NCBI GenBank assembly: GCA_035048485.1
Contig: CM068586.1
Location: 32,396,849-32,460,848 of the forward strand
Source of the DNA: Pteria penguin
Lineage: Eukaryota; Mollusca; Bivalvia; Pterioida; Pteriidae
Direction: 5' to 3'
DNA: 64,000 bases
Positions within the stretch are counted from its first letter, which is position 1; each line of letters begins with the position of its first letter. Positions 11,600 to 24,800 of the stretch are shown here, piece by piece. The translations under genes were made by a program, and so were the position numbers. The notes beneath the pieces are model-generated. The model ran no database searches. It saw only the letters and a program-made list of their open reading frames with translations, and was not told where the DNA came from.

Positions 11600-12455
11600 G
11601 AGGCATTTAACTACTTTATCAAACTAGAAAAGCCGCTATCAAACAAAAGTGTGTTGATTTCTGAATAAAATGACACAAATTTCATGAAAATCCATGCAGT
11701 GATTCATAAGCAATGCCACTTTAAAGATGCCTACCCCCATCTGGAGTGTACTGAAAATGGGCACAAATTTGGATTAGGGGTCATGTCTAAGGGGCCTGTA
11801 AATTGATAACACTTTATGACTTTTACCTGGTTTAGCCTTTCAGTTTTTTTCGTTACACATTGAATAAACATGCTCTAATCCAATTTTAATCAATTTGTGA
11901 GTCATATTGATTTTTGAATAATACTCTTGAAAGCTAAATCTGCCATTTTCTGTACAAAAATACAGACATTCCATGATGTTATTATTTCATGTAGAACTTT
12001 GGAGGTAAATGATGTTATACACATTTCGGCTTAATTCGGTGTGTTTTTGACTTGTACGGGGAAGATCATATGATAATTTTTATCGAAAATCCCAAAAAAT
12101 TCACATCGAACTGCGTATTTTTACAAATTCAAGTTTCACAGTCCACAATGTAAAAAGTGCACAAAATAAAAAAAAAATTGAGGTAAAATTCTGTAAATAC
12201 TGTTTCAAATGTCTTAAATATCCAACACAATGGAATCAAATCAGTCATCCATGCAAAATACACAAAATTAATTTGTTAAAATTTGGCAAATTTAAACCAC
12301 CCCCCCTTTTTTTCTAGAAATTTCAATATTGAAAATTTAAGGCATTTTGGATCAAAATTTGGGGCAAATTTGATATGACTTTAGGTTAAATGGACTGCAT
12401 GAACAAGAAAATGAGGTCAAACTGCATTTTTGAGAAATTTAGTATTTGGCCTATA
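11600..12455 (+). repeat. 855-bp extension segment, copy 1
   Basis: Sits where normal monomers have the AGGAA spacer: CTTTGACC-TATA-(extension)-TATA-GGTCAAAG. It starts GAGGCATTTAACTAC and ends TATTTGGCC; the following TATA (12452-12455) repeats the TATA at 11596-11599. There is no clear terminal inverted repeat and no gene. It contains 'taaaccaccccccctttttttct', which resembles the monomer's 'aaccacccctttttaggg', so distant kinship with the monomer is possible. Confidence 0.85.
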
Positions 12456-13356
12456 GGTCAAAGCATAGTAATTCCATTTCCCATAGGGTCCCATGTTAAA
12501 TTACCGAACTTCCAGCAAGATTTACACAACATCCTACATTTTAGCTATATATAATCCACATATCAAAATGTTTGTCAGACCCTCCTCTATCAGAATTTTA
12601 ACAGTTTACTATAGGTTATCCACCTTAATTTCGAGAAAATCATGCTGGAAGGGGGATACCCCCAAAAATTGGCCAAAATTCAAATGTAAACAACCACCCC
12701 TTTTTAGGGCATTAAATTTTTACATTAGCGAAATGAGATAAAAATTCATGATTTTACAGCAGAATCAATCTTTATTTATACATAAATCAAATAATTTCAT
12801 CCAATCACAGCTCCTGATACATTGAAATAGTAGTCCCTCTCTCCCTACACCGGCGCCTACACCACATCAGCCAATCACGGCTCTCGTTAATTACCTTTCT
12901 TTGACCAGGAAGGTCAAAGCATAGTAATTCCATTTCCCATAGGGTCCCATGTTAAATTACCGAACTTCCAGCAAGATTTACACAACATCCTACATTTTAG
13001 CTATATATAATCCACATATCAAAATGTTTGTCAGACCCTCGTCTATCAGTATTTTAACAGTTTACTATAGGTTATCCACCTTAATTTCGAGAAAATCATG
13101 CTGGAAGGGGGATACCCCCAAAAATTGGCCAAAATTCAAATGTAAACAACCACCCCTTTTTAGGGCATTAAATTTTTTACATTAGCGAAATGAGATAAAA
13201 ATTCATGATTTTACAGCAGAATCAATCTTTATTTATACATAAATCAAATAATTTCATCCAATCACAGCTCCTGATACATTGAAATAGTAGTCCCTCTCTC
13301 CCTACACCACATCAGCCAATCACGGCTCTCGTTAATTACCTTTCTTTGACCAGGAA

Positions 13357-13800
13357 GGTCAAAGCATAGTAATTCCATTTCCCATAGGGTCCCATGTTAA
13401 ATTACCGAACTTCCAGCAAGATTTACACAACATCCTACATTTTAGCTATATATAATCCACATATCAAAATGTTTGTCAGACCCTCCTCTATCAGAATTTT
13501 AACAGTTTACTATACGTTATCCACCTTAATTTCGAGAAAATCATGCTGGAAGGGGGATACCCCCAAAAATTGGCCAAAATTCAAATGTAAACAACCACCC
13601 CTTTTTAGGGCATTAAATTTTTACATTAGCGAAATGAGATAAAAATTCATGATTTTACAGCAGAATCAATCTTTATTTATACATAAATCAAATAATTTCA
13701 TCCAATCACAGCTCCTGATACATTGAAATAGTAGTCCCTCTCTCCCTACACCACATCAGCCAATCACGGCTCTCGTTAATTACCTTTCTTTGACCAGGAA
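13357..13800 (+). repeat. Representative 444-bp satellite monomer
   Basis: Listed to locate internal landmarks. TATATATAA lies at 13447-13455. A G5-ATA-C5 perfect hairpin (gggggataccccc) is at 13552-13564. CCAATCA boxes are at 13702-13708 and 13760-13766, 58 bp apart, each in the longer shared word CCAATCAC(A/G)GCTC. It ends in TTTGACC. Neighbouring monomers keep all of these. Confidence 0.9.
13447..13766 (+). promoter_or_regulatory. TATA-like and paired CCAAT motifs within monomer
   Basis: TATATATAA and two CCAATCA motifs occur at fixed positions in each monomer. CCAAT is the established NF-Y binding word and TATATATAA fits a TATA box. Nothing in the sequence proves promoter activity, and their order (TATA upstream of the CCAAT boxes on +) is unusual for a plus-strand promoter. 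On the minus strand the boxes read ATTGG and would lie upstream of the TATA word. Confidence 0.25.
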
Positions 13801-16021
13801 GGTCAAAGCATAGTAATTCCATTTCCCATAGGGTCCCATGTTAAATTACCGAACTTCCAGAAAGATTTACACAACATCCTACATTTTAGCTATATATAAT
13901 CCACATATCAAAATGTTTGTCAGACCCTCCTCTATCAGAATTTTAACAGTTTACTATAGGTTATCCACCTTAATTTCGAGAAAATCATGCTGGAAGGGGG
14001 ATACCCCCAAAAATTGGCCAAAATTCAAATGTAAACAACCACCCCTTTTTAGGGCATTAAATTTTTTACATTAGCGAAATGAGATAAAAATTCATGATTT
14101 TACAGCAGAATCAATCTTTATTTATACATAAATCAAATAATTTCATCCAATCACAGCTCCTGATACATTGAAATAGTAGTCCCTCTCTCCCTACACCACA
14201 TCAGCCAATCACGGCTCTCGTTAATTACCTTTCTTTGACCAGGAAGGTCAAAGCATAGTAATTCCATTTCCCATAGGGTCCCATGTTAAATTACCGAACT
14301 TCCAGCAAGATTTACACAACATCCTACATTTTAGCTATATATAATCCACATATCAAAATGTTTGTCAGACCCTCCTCTATCAGAATTTTAACAGTTTACT
14401 ATAGGTTATCCACCTTAATTTCGAGAAAATCATGCTGAAAGGGGGATACCCCCAAAAATTGGCCAAAATTCAAATGTAAACAACCACCCCTTTTTAGGGC
14501 ATTAAATTTTTACATTAGCGAAATGAGATAAAAATTCATGATTTTACAGCAGAATCAATCTTTATTTATACATAAATCAAATAATTTCATCCAATCACAG
14601 CTCCTGATACATTGAAATAGTAGTCCCTCTCTCCCTACACCACATCAGCCAATCACGGCTCTCGTTAATTACCTTTCTTTGACCAGGAAGGTCAAAGCAT
14701 AGTAATTCCATTTCCCATAGGGTCCCATGTTAAATTACCGAACTTCCAGCAAGATTTACACAACATCCTACATTTTAGCTATATATAATCCACATATCAA
14801 AATGTTTGTCAGACCCTCCTCTATCAGAATTTTAACAGTTTACTATAGGTTATCCACCTTAATTTCGAGAAAATCATGCTGAAAGGGGGATACCCCCAAA
14901 AATTGGCCAAAATTCAAATGTAAACAACCACCCCTTTTTAGGGCATTAAATTTTTACATTAGCGAAATGAGATAAAAATTCATGATTTTACAGCAGAATC
15001 AATCTTTATTTATACATAAATCAAATAATTTCATCCAATCACAGCTCCTGATACATTGAAATAGTAGTCCCTCTCTCCCTACACCACATCAGCCAATCAC
15101 GGCTCTCGTTAATTACCTTTCTTTGACCAGGAAGGTCAAAGCATAGTAATTCCATTTCCCATAGGGTCCCATGTTAAATTACCGAACTTCCAGCAAGATT
15201 TACACAACATCCTACATTTTAGCTATATATAATCCACATATCAAAATGTTTGTCAGACCCTCCTCTATCAGAATTTTAACAGTTTACTATAGGTTATCCA
15301 CCTTAATTTCGAGAAAATCATGCTGGAAGGGGGATACCCCCAAAAATTGGCCAAAATTCAAATGTAAACAACCACCCCTTTTTAGGGCATTAAATTTTTA
15401 CATTAGCGAAATGAGATAAAAATTCATGATTTTACAGCAGAATCAATCTTTATTTATACATAAATCAAATAATTTCATCCAATCACAGCTCCTGATACAT
15501 TGAAATAGTAGTCCCTCTCTCCCTACACCACATCAGCCAATCACGGCTCTCGTTAATTACCTTTCTTTGACCAGGAAGGTCAAAGCATAGTAATTCCATT
15601 TCCCATAGGGTCCCATGTTAAATTACCGAACTTCCAGCAAGATTTACACAACATCCTACATTTTAGCTATATATAATCCACATATCAAAATGTTTGTCAG
15701 ACCCTCCTCTATCAGAATTTTAACATTTTAACTATAGGTTATCCACCTTAATTTCGAGAAAATCATGCTGGAAGGGGGATACCCCCAAAAATTGGCCAAA
15801 ATTCAAATGTAAACAACCACCCCTTTTTAGGGCATTAAATTTTTACACTAGCGAAATGAGATAAAAATTCATGATTTTACAGCAGAATCAATCTTTATTT
15901 ATACATAGATCAACTAATTTCATCCAATCACAGCTCCTAATACATTGAAATAATAGTCCCTCTCTCCCTACACCACATCAGCCAATCACGGCTCTCGTTA
16001 ATTACCTTTCTTTGACCTATA

Positions 16022-16875
16022 GAGGCATTTAGCTACTTTATCAAACTAGGAAAGCCGGTATCAAACAAAAGTGTGTTGATTTCTGAATAAAATGACACAA
16101 ATTTCATGAAAATCCATGCAGTGATTCATAAGCAATGCCACTTTAAAGATGCCTACCACCATCTGGAGTGTACTGAAAATGGGCACAAATTTGGATTAGG
16201 GGTCATGTCTAAGGGGCCTGTAAATTGATAACACTTTATGACTTTTACCTGGTTTAGCCTTTCAGTTTTTTTCGTTACACATTGAATAAACATGCTCTAA
16301 TCCAATTTTAATCAATTTGTGAGTCATATTGATTTTTGAATAATACTCTTGAAAGCTAAATCTGCCATTTTCTGTACAAAAATACAGACATTCCATGATG
16401 TTATTATTTCATGTAGAACTTTGGAGGTAAATGATGTTATACACATTTCGGCTTAATTCGGTGTGTTTTTGACTTGTACGGGGAAGATCATATGATAATT
16501 TTTATCGAAAATCCCAAAAAATTCACATCGAACTGCGTATTTTTACAAATTCAAGTTTCACAGTCCACAATGTAAAAAGTGCACAAAATAAAAAAAAATT
16601 GAGGTAAAATTCTGTAAATACTGTTTCAAATGTCTTAAATATCCAACACAATGGAATCAAATCAGTCATCCATGCAAAATACACAAAATTAATTTGTTAA
16701 AATTTGGCAAATTTAAACCACCCCCCTTTTTTTCTAGAAATTTCAATATTGAAAATTTAAGGCATTTTGGATCAAAATTTGGGGCAAATTTGATATGACT
16801 TTAGGTTAAATGGACTGCATGAACAAGAAAATGAGGTCAAACTGCATTTTTGAGAAATTTAGGATTTGGCCTATA
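16022..16875 (+). repeat. 855-bp extension segment, copy 2
   Basis: Near-identical to 11600-12455 and again flanked by TATA (16018-16021 and 16872-16875) inside the CTTTGACC/GGTCAAAG junction. The preceding monomer carries the variant tail (catagatcaactaatttc) also seen before copies 1 and 3. Confidence 0.85.
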
Positions 16876-18206
16876 GGTCAAAGCATAGTAATTCCATTTC
16901 CCATAGGGTCCCATGTTAAATTACCGAACTTCCAGCAAGATTTACACAACATCCTACATTTTAGCTATATATAATCCACATATCAAAATGTTTGTCAGAC
17001 CCTCCTCTATCAGAATTTTAACAGTTTACTATAGGTTATCCACCTTAATTTCGAGAAAATCATGCTGGAAGGGGGATACCCCCAAAAATTGGCCAAAATT
17101 CAAATGTAAACAACCACCCCTTTTTAGGGCATTAAATTTTTACATTAGCGGAATGAGATAAAAATTCATGATTTTACAGCAGAATGAATCTTTATTTATA
17201 CATAAATCAAATAATTTCATCCAATCACAGCTCCTGATACATTGAAATAGTAGTCCCTCTCTCCCTACACCACATCAGCCAATCACGGCTCTCGTTAATT
17301 ACCTTTCTTTGACCAGGAAGGTCAAAGCATAGTAATTCCATTTCCCATAGGGTCCCATGTTAAATTACCGAACTTCCAGCAAGATTTACACAACATCCTA
17401 CATTTTAGCTATATATAATCCACATATCAAAATGTTTGTCAGACCCTCCTCTATCAGAATTTTAACAGTTTACTATAGGTTATCCACCTTAATTTCGAGA
17501 AAATCATGCTGGAAGGGGGATACCCCCAAAAATTGGCCAAAATTCAAATGTAAACAACCACCCCTTTTTAGGGCATTAAATTTTTACATTAGCGAAATGA
17601 GATAAAAATTCATGATTTTACAGCAGAATCAATCTTTATTTATACATAAATCAAATAATTTCATCCAATCACAGCTCCTGATACATTGAAATAGTAGTCC
17701 CTCTCTCCCTACACCACATCAGCCAATCACGGCTCTCGTTAATTACCTTTCTTTGACCAGGAAGGTCAAAGCATAGTAATTCCATTTCCCATAGGGTCCC
17801 ATGTTAAATTACCGAACTTCCAGCAAGATTTACACAACATCCTACATTTTAGCTATATATAATCCACATATCAAAATGTTTGTCAGACCCTCCTCTATCA
17901 GAATTTTAACAGTTTACTATAGGTTATCCACCTTAATTTCGAGAAAATCATGCTGGAAGGGGGATACCCCCAAAAATTGGCCAAAATTCAAATGTAAACA
18001 ACCACCCCTTTTTAGGGCATTAAATTTTTACATTAGCGAAATGAGATAAAAATTCATGATTTTACAGCAGAATCAATCTTTATTTATACATAGATCAACT
18101 AATTTCGTCCAATCACAGCTCCTAATACATTGAAATAGTAGTCCCTCTCTCCCTACACCACATCAGCCAATCACGGCTCTCGTTAATTACCTTTCTTTGA
18201 CCTATA

Positions 18207-18647
18207 GAGGCATTTAACTACTTTATCAAACTAGGAAAACCGCCATCAAACAAAAGTGTGTTGATTTCTGAATAAAATGACACAAATTTCATGAAAATCC
18301 ATGCAGTGATTCATAAGCAATGCCACTTTAAAGATGCCTACCCCCATCTGGAGTGTACTGAAAATGGGCACAAATTTGGATTAGGGGTCATGTCTAAGGG
18401 GCCTGTAAATTGATAACACTTTATGACTTTTACCTGGTTTAGCCTTTCAGTTTTTTTCGTTACACATTGAATAAACATGCTCTAATCCAATTTTAATCCA
18501 TTTGTGAGTCATATTGATTTTTGAATAATACTCTTGAAAGCTAAATCTGCCATTTTCTGTACAAAAATACAGACATTCCATGATGTTATTATTTCATGTA
18601 GAACTTTGGAGGTAAATGATGTTATACACATTTCGGCTTAATTCGGT
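18207..18647 (+). repeat. 855-bp extension segment, copy 3, cut by assembly gap
   Basis: Starts after TATA at 18203-18206 and follows copies 1 and 2 until it runs into Ns after 'cttaattcggt'. Confidence 0.85.
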
Positions 18648-19147
18648 NNNNNNNNNNNNNNNNNNNNNNNNNNNNNNNNNNNNNNNNNNNNNNNNNNNNN
18701 NNNNNNNNNNNNNNNNNNNNNNNNNNNNNNNNNNNNNNNNNNNNNNNNNNNNNNNNNNNNNNNNNNNNNNNNNNNNNNNNNNNNNNNNNNNNNNNNNNNN
18801 NNNNNNNNNNNNNNNNNNNNNNNNNNNNNNNNNNNNNNNNNNNNNNNNNNNNNNNNNNNNNNNNNNNNNNNNNNNNNNNNNNNNNNNNNNNNNNNNNNNN
18901 NNNNNNNNNNNNNNNNNNNNNNNNNNNNNNNNNNNNNNNNNNNNNNNNNNNNNNNNNNNNNNNNNNNNNNNNNNNNNNNNNNNNNNNNNNNNNNNNNNNN
19001 NNNNNNNNNNNNNNNNNNNNNNNNNNNNNNNNNNNNNNNNNNNNNNNNNNNNNNNNNNNNNNNNNNNNNNNNNNNNNNNNNNNNNNNNNNNNNNNNNNNN
19101 NNNNNNNNNNNNNNNNNNNNNNNNNNNNNNNNNNNNNNNNNNNNNNN
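18648..19147. other. Assembly gap, 500 N
   Basis: Exactly 500 N, a conventional scaffold gap size, so the true missing length inside the satellite is unknown. Open frames reported across it have no meaning. Confidence 0.99.
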
Positions 19148-19665
19148 CTGGAAGGGATACCATAAATTGGCAAAATTTCAAATAAAACAACCACCCCTTT
19201 TTAGGGGCAATAAAATTTTTACCGGAAATGAGATAAAATTGATTTTTACAGGCCTTTATATATACATAAATCAAAAATTCAATCACAAATGTAAACAGTA
19301 GTCCCTCCTCTCCTACACCAAATCCACCGTTAATTACCTTTTTTAGGGCATTAAAAGGTCAAAGCATTTTACATTAGCGAATGAACTTCCAGCAAGATAC
19401 ACAAAAAAATTCATGATTTTATGTTTTTGTCAGACCCTCCTCCTATCAGAATAACAGTTTTACAATCTTTATTGCGAAGGGGGGATACCCCCAAAAATAC
19501 ATAAATCACCCCCTTTTTAGGGCATTAATTTTACATTCGAAATGAAGATCCAATCACAGATCAAACTTTATTTATACTCAAATAATTTCTGATACATTGA
19601 TAATTGTAGTCCCTCTCTCCCTACACCACATCAGCCAATCCACGGCTCTCGTTAATTACCTTTCT
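19148..19665 (+). repeat. Scrambled satellite copy beside gap
   Basis: Fragments of the monomer appear out of order and repeated. For example, the '...taggg(g)ca' block occurs three times and 'tcagaccctcc' follows the tail words. Clean monomers resume at about 19666. This looks like a mis-built consensus at a gap edge rather than biology. Confidence 0.7.
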
Positions 19666-21861
19666 TTGACCAGGAAGGTCAAAGCATAGTAATTCCATTT
19701 CCCATAGGGTCCCATGTTAAATTACCGAACTTCCAGCAAGATTTACACAACATCCTACATTTTAGCTATATATAATCCACATATCAAAATGTTTGTCAGA
19801 CCCTCCTCTATCAGAATTTTAACAGTTTACTATAGGTTATCCACCTTAATTTCGAGAAAATCATGCTGGAAGGGGGATACCCCCAAAAATTGGCCAAAAT
19901 TCAAATGTAAACAACCACCCCTTTTTAGGGCATTAAATTTTTACATTAGCGAAATGAGATAAAAATTCATGATTTTACAGCAGAATCAATCTTTATTTAT
20001 ACATAAATCAAATAATTTCATCCAATCACAGCTCCTGATACATTGAAATAGTAGTCCCTCTCTCCCTACACCACATCAGCCAATCACGGCTCTCGTTAAT
20101 TACCTTTCTTTGACCAGGAAGGTCAAAGCATAGTAATTCCATTTCCCATAGGGTCCCATGTTAAATTACCGAACTTCCAGCAAGATTTACACAACATCCT
20201 ACATTTTAGCTATATATAATCCACATATCAAAATGTTTGTCAGACCCTCCTCTATCAGAATTTTAACAGTTTACTATAGGTTATCCACCTTAATTTCGAG
20301 AAAATCATGCTGGAAGGGGGATACCCCCAAAAATTGGCCAAAATTCAAATGTAAACAACCACCCCTTTTTAGGGCATTAAATTTTTACATTAGCGAAATG
20401 AGATAAAAATTCATGATTTTACAGCAGAATCAATCTTTATTTATACATAGATCAACTAATTTCATCCAATCACAGCTCCTAATACATTGAAATAGTAGTC
20501 CCTCTCTCCCTACACCACATCAGCCAATCACGGCTCTCGTTAATTACCTTTCTTTGACCCAGGTCAAAGCATAGTAATTCCATTTCCCATAGGGTCCCAT
20601 GTTAAATTACCGAACTTCCAGCAAGATTTACACAACATCCTACATTTTAGCTATATATAATCCACATATCAAAATGTTTGTCAGACCCTCCTCTATCAGA
20701 ATTTTAACAGTTTACTATAGGTTATCCACCTTAATTTCGAGAAAATCATGCTGGAAGGGGGATACCCCAAAAAAATTGGCCAAAATTCAAACGTAAACAA
20801 CCACCCCTTTTTAGGGCATTAAATTTTTACATTAGCGAAATGAGATAAAAATTCATGATTTTACAGCAGAATCAATCTTTGGATATTTATACATAGATCA
20901 AATAATTTCATCCAATCACAGCTCCTGATACATTGAAATAGTAGTCCCTCTCTCCCTACACCACATCAGCCAATCACGGCTCTCGTTAATTACCTTTCTT
21001 TGACCAGGAAGGTCAAAGCATAGTAATTCCATTTCCCATAGGGTCCCATGTTAAATTACCGAACTTCCAGCAAGATTTACACAACATCCTACATTTTAGC
21101 TATATATAATCCACATATCAAAATGTTTGTCAGACCCTCCTCTATCAGAATTTTAACAGTTTACTATAGGTTATCCACCTTAATTTCGAGAAAATCATGC
21201 TGGAAGGGGGATACCCCCAAAAATTGGCCAAAATTCAAATGTAAACAACCACCCCTTTTTAGGGCATTAAATTTTTACACTTAGCGAAATGAGATAAAAA
21301 TTCATGATTTTACAGCAGAATCAATCTTTATTTATACATAGATCAACTAATTTCATCCAATCACAGCTCCTAATACATTGAAATAGTAGTCCCTCTCTCC
21401 CTACACCACATCAGCCAATCACGGCTCTCGTTAATTACCTTTCTTTGACCAGGAAGGTCAAAGCATAGTAATTCCATTTCCCATAGGGTCCCATGTTAAA
21501 TTACCGAACTTCCAGCAAGATTTACACAACATCCTACATTTTAGCTATATATAATCCACATATCAAAATGTTTGTCAGACCCTCCTCTATCAGAATTTTA
21601 ACAGTTTACTATAGGTTATCCACCTTAATTTCGAGAAAATCATGCTGGAAGGGGGATACCCCCAAAAATTGGCCAAAATTCAAATGTAAACAACCACCCC
21701 TTTTTAGGGCATTAAATTTTTACATTAGCGAAATGAGATAAAAATTCATGATTTTACAGCAGAATCAATCTTTATTTATACATAAATCAAATAATTTCAT
21801 CCAATCACAGCTCCTGATACATTGAAATAGTAGTCCCTCTCTCCCTACACCACATCAGCCA

Positions 21862-24800
21862 TTCCACGGATCTCCGCTATTTTTACCTTTATTTGACCTC
21901 GGATGGTTAAAAGCTTCTGCTTATTACCTTTTCACCAGTGGGGTCCCATGTTATATTACGTAACTTAAAGCATAGATTTAAACTACATCCTACATTTTAG
22001 CTATATTTAATCCACATATCAAATTGTTAGTCAGGACCCTCATATATCAGACATTTTTAACAGTTTTACTATTGGGTTATCACTACCTTAATTTCGAGGA
22101 AAATCAGGATGGAAGGGGGATGTAACCAAACAATATAATTTCAATGTGGCCAATATTAAAATGTATTAATATAAAACCACACCGTGTTTGGGAATATTTA
22201 TTTTTTCTAGTAGCGTAATGAGTTTTAATTATTCAATGATTTTAATGCTGATGCTAGCATTGAGGTTCTTTATTTATACATGAATCAAATATGTTTGTCC
22301 ATTTATCTATCCTTGCATGATACTTTGTAAGAGTAGTCCCATCTCATACCTTAACCAAAATCTGCCAATCAAGGGGCTCTCCGTTATTTTCACTTTCTTT
22401 TGACCAGGAAGGTTCAAAGCATTGTAATTCACCATTTTCCCATAGGCGTACCAATGTTAATTTATCCGAAATTCCAGAAAGTTTTACTCTAACATCCGAA
22501 ATTTTAGCAAAAAATATGTATATAAAAAAACATATCATAAATTGTTTGGTCAGACCATACTATATCAGAATTTTAACATGTTTACTACATGGTTGATCCA
22601 CCTTAATTTCGAGGGAACAAATCTGGATGGGGAAGGGGGGCGCTTAACCCACATATTTTGGACCAATAATTAAAATGTAATAAACTAACCACCCCATTTG
22701 AGGGAATTAAATTTTTACATTAAGACGTAATCAACAATGAGATAATGATTCTTGATTTTAGAATGCAGAATAATTCTACTATTTATACATAAATCATAAT
22801 AATTTCATCCGATCACAGCTAATGATACATTGAATTAGTAGTCCCCTCTCTCCCTACACATCATCTGCCATTCACGGATCTCGTTAATTTCTTTCTTTTG
22901 ACCAAGAAGGTCAAAAAGCATTGTAAGTCCATTTCCCATAGAGTCCCATGTATAATATACCGAACTTCACAGAAAGATTTACACAACATACTACATTTTA
23001 AGCTATATATATTCCAAATATCTAATAATGTTTGTCAGACCCTCCTCTATCAGAATTTTAACAGTTTACTATAGGGTATCCACCTATTTAATTTCGAGAA
23101 AAAATCATTGCTGTGGGGAGGCAAGCGGGATTCCCCCCAAAAATTGGCCATAACTTCAAATTGGTATACAAAAACCACCTTTTGTAGGGCATGTAAATTT
23201 TTATCATTAGCGAAATGAGATAAAAAATTCATTGATTTTACTGCAGCAATCAATCTTCTATTTTTCACATAAATCAAATAATTTCATCCAATCACAGCTC
23301 CCGGGATACATTGATAATTGTAGTCCCTCTCTCACTACACACACAATCAGCCAATCACGGCTATCGTTATTTACCTTTTCTTTGACCTGGGGAAGGTCAA
23401 AGCATAGTAATTCCAGTTCCCATAGTGTTCCCATGTTAATTTAACGAACTTCCAGCTAAGAATTTACACCAACTTCCTACATTTTAGCTTTATATAATCC
23501 ACATTATAAAAATGTTTGTCATGACCCTACCATCGATCAGAACTTTTATCAGTTTACTTTTGGTTATCCACCTTTTTTTCGTGAAAATCATGCTGGACGA
23601 AGGGGGAATTACCCCAATTCCAAACTTGGCACATATAAAATGCATATGTTAAATAACCATTTCCCTCTCAATTTTTAGGGGATTTTTGATAATTTTGCCA
23701 TTTGCGTAATTCGTAGGATTATTATAATTCATGATTTTTTAAAGACTGAAATCAATTTTATATTCTTTAAATAATTCAAATTATATTTCATCCTATAACT
23801 GATAATCGATATATACATTGAAAAATAGTAGTCCCTCTCTCCCATTACACCTCATCAGCACTATCTCGGCTATCGTTAATTACATTTCTTTGACCAGGAA
23901 GGTCAAAGCATAGTAATTCCATTTCCCTTAGGGGTCCCATGTTTAATTTCCTCGAACTTCCAGCAAGTTTTAATAAACATCATACATTTTAGCTATATAT
24001 TATCCCTACATATCAAAATGTTTGTCCGAACCCTCCTCTATCAGTATTTTAACAGAGTAATATAGGTTAGACACATTCTATTTCGAGGAAAATCATTGAT
24101 GGGAAAGGGGGATTACCCCCATAAAATTGGCCAAAATTTTGGCTATGTAATAAATAAATCCAATTTGGAGGGCTTTTAATTTTGTATTTTGCAGAAATGA
24201 CGATAAAAATGCTTTGACTTTGTAATCGCATGTAGAAGTATCATTTGGAGGTTTACTGTTTTATACATAGATGGGTTAATTTCATCCAATCTCAGCTCCT
24301 GTTACATTGAAATTGTTGTCCCTCTCTCCAAATACCACTTATTGCCAATCAAGGATCTCCGTTAATTAAATTTCTTTGACCTGGAAGGGCAATAAGACAT
24401 AGTAATTGGACACGTCAACTAGGGGCCCATGTTAAATTGTCCGACACATGGAACTTCACTGTTGTGGTTCTACACAACATGAGTCATTTGTGACGACTAG
24501 TAGTTTAATCATAGATAGCTATATCGTGGGGTGATGTCCATCAATAGCTTTATGTTGTTTTAAGGGTGTACTTTTGGTTGTTCACCTTCAGGTCTGGGCA
24601 GAGGATAATCTTGCTGGTAGGGGGGAGCATACAACCTATAAGGGGCCTATTGGCATTTGTGAATATTACATATAACCAATTTTTAGGGCATTATCTTTTT
24701 ACACTAGCGAATATGAGATAAAAAGGATGGTTGTTACCTGCCATGAAGAAATCTTTAGTTATTAACATAGTTTATATAGTTTTTGCACTGAAATGACAGC

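Noticed and set aside
18594..19286. Long open frames spanning the N gap
   Set aside because: They consist of N-derived X residues.
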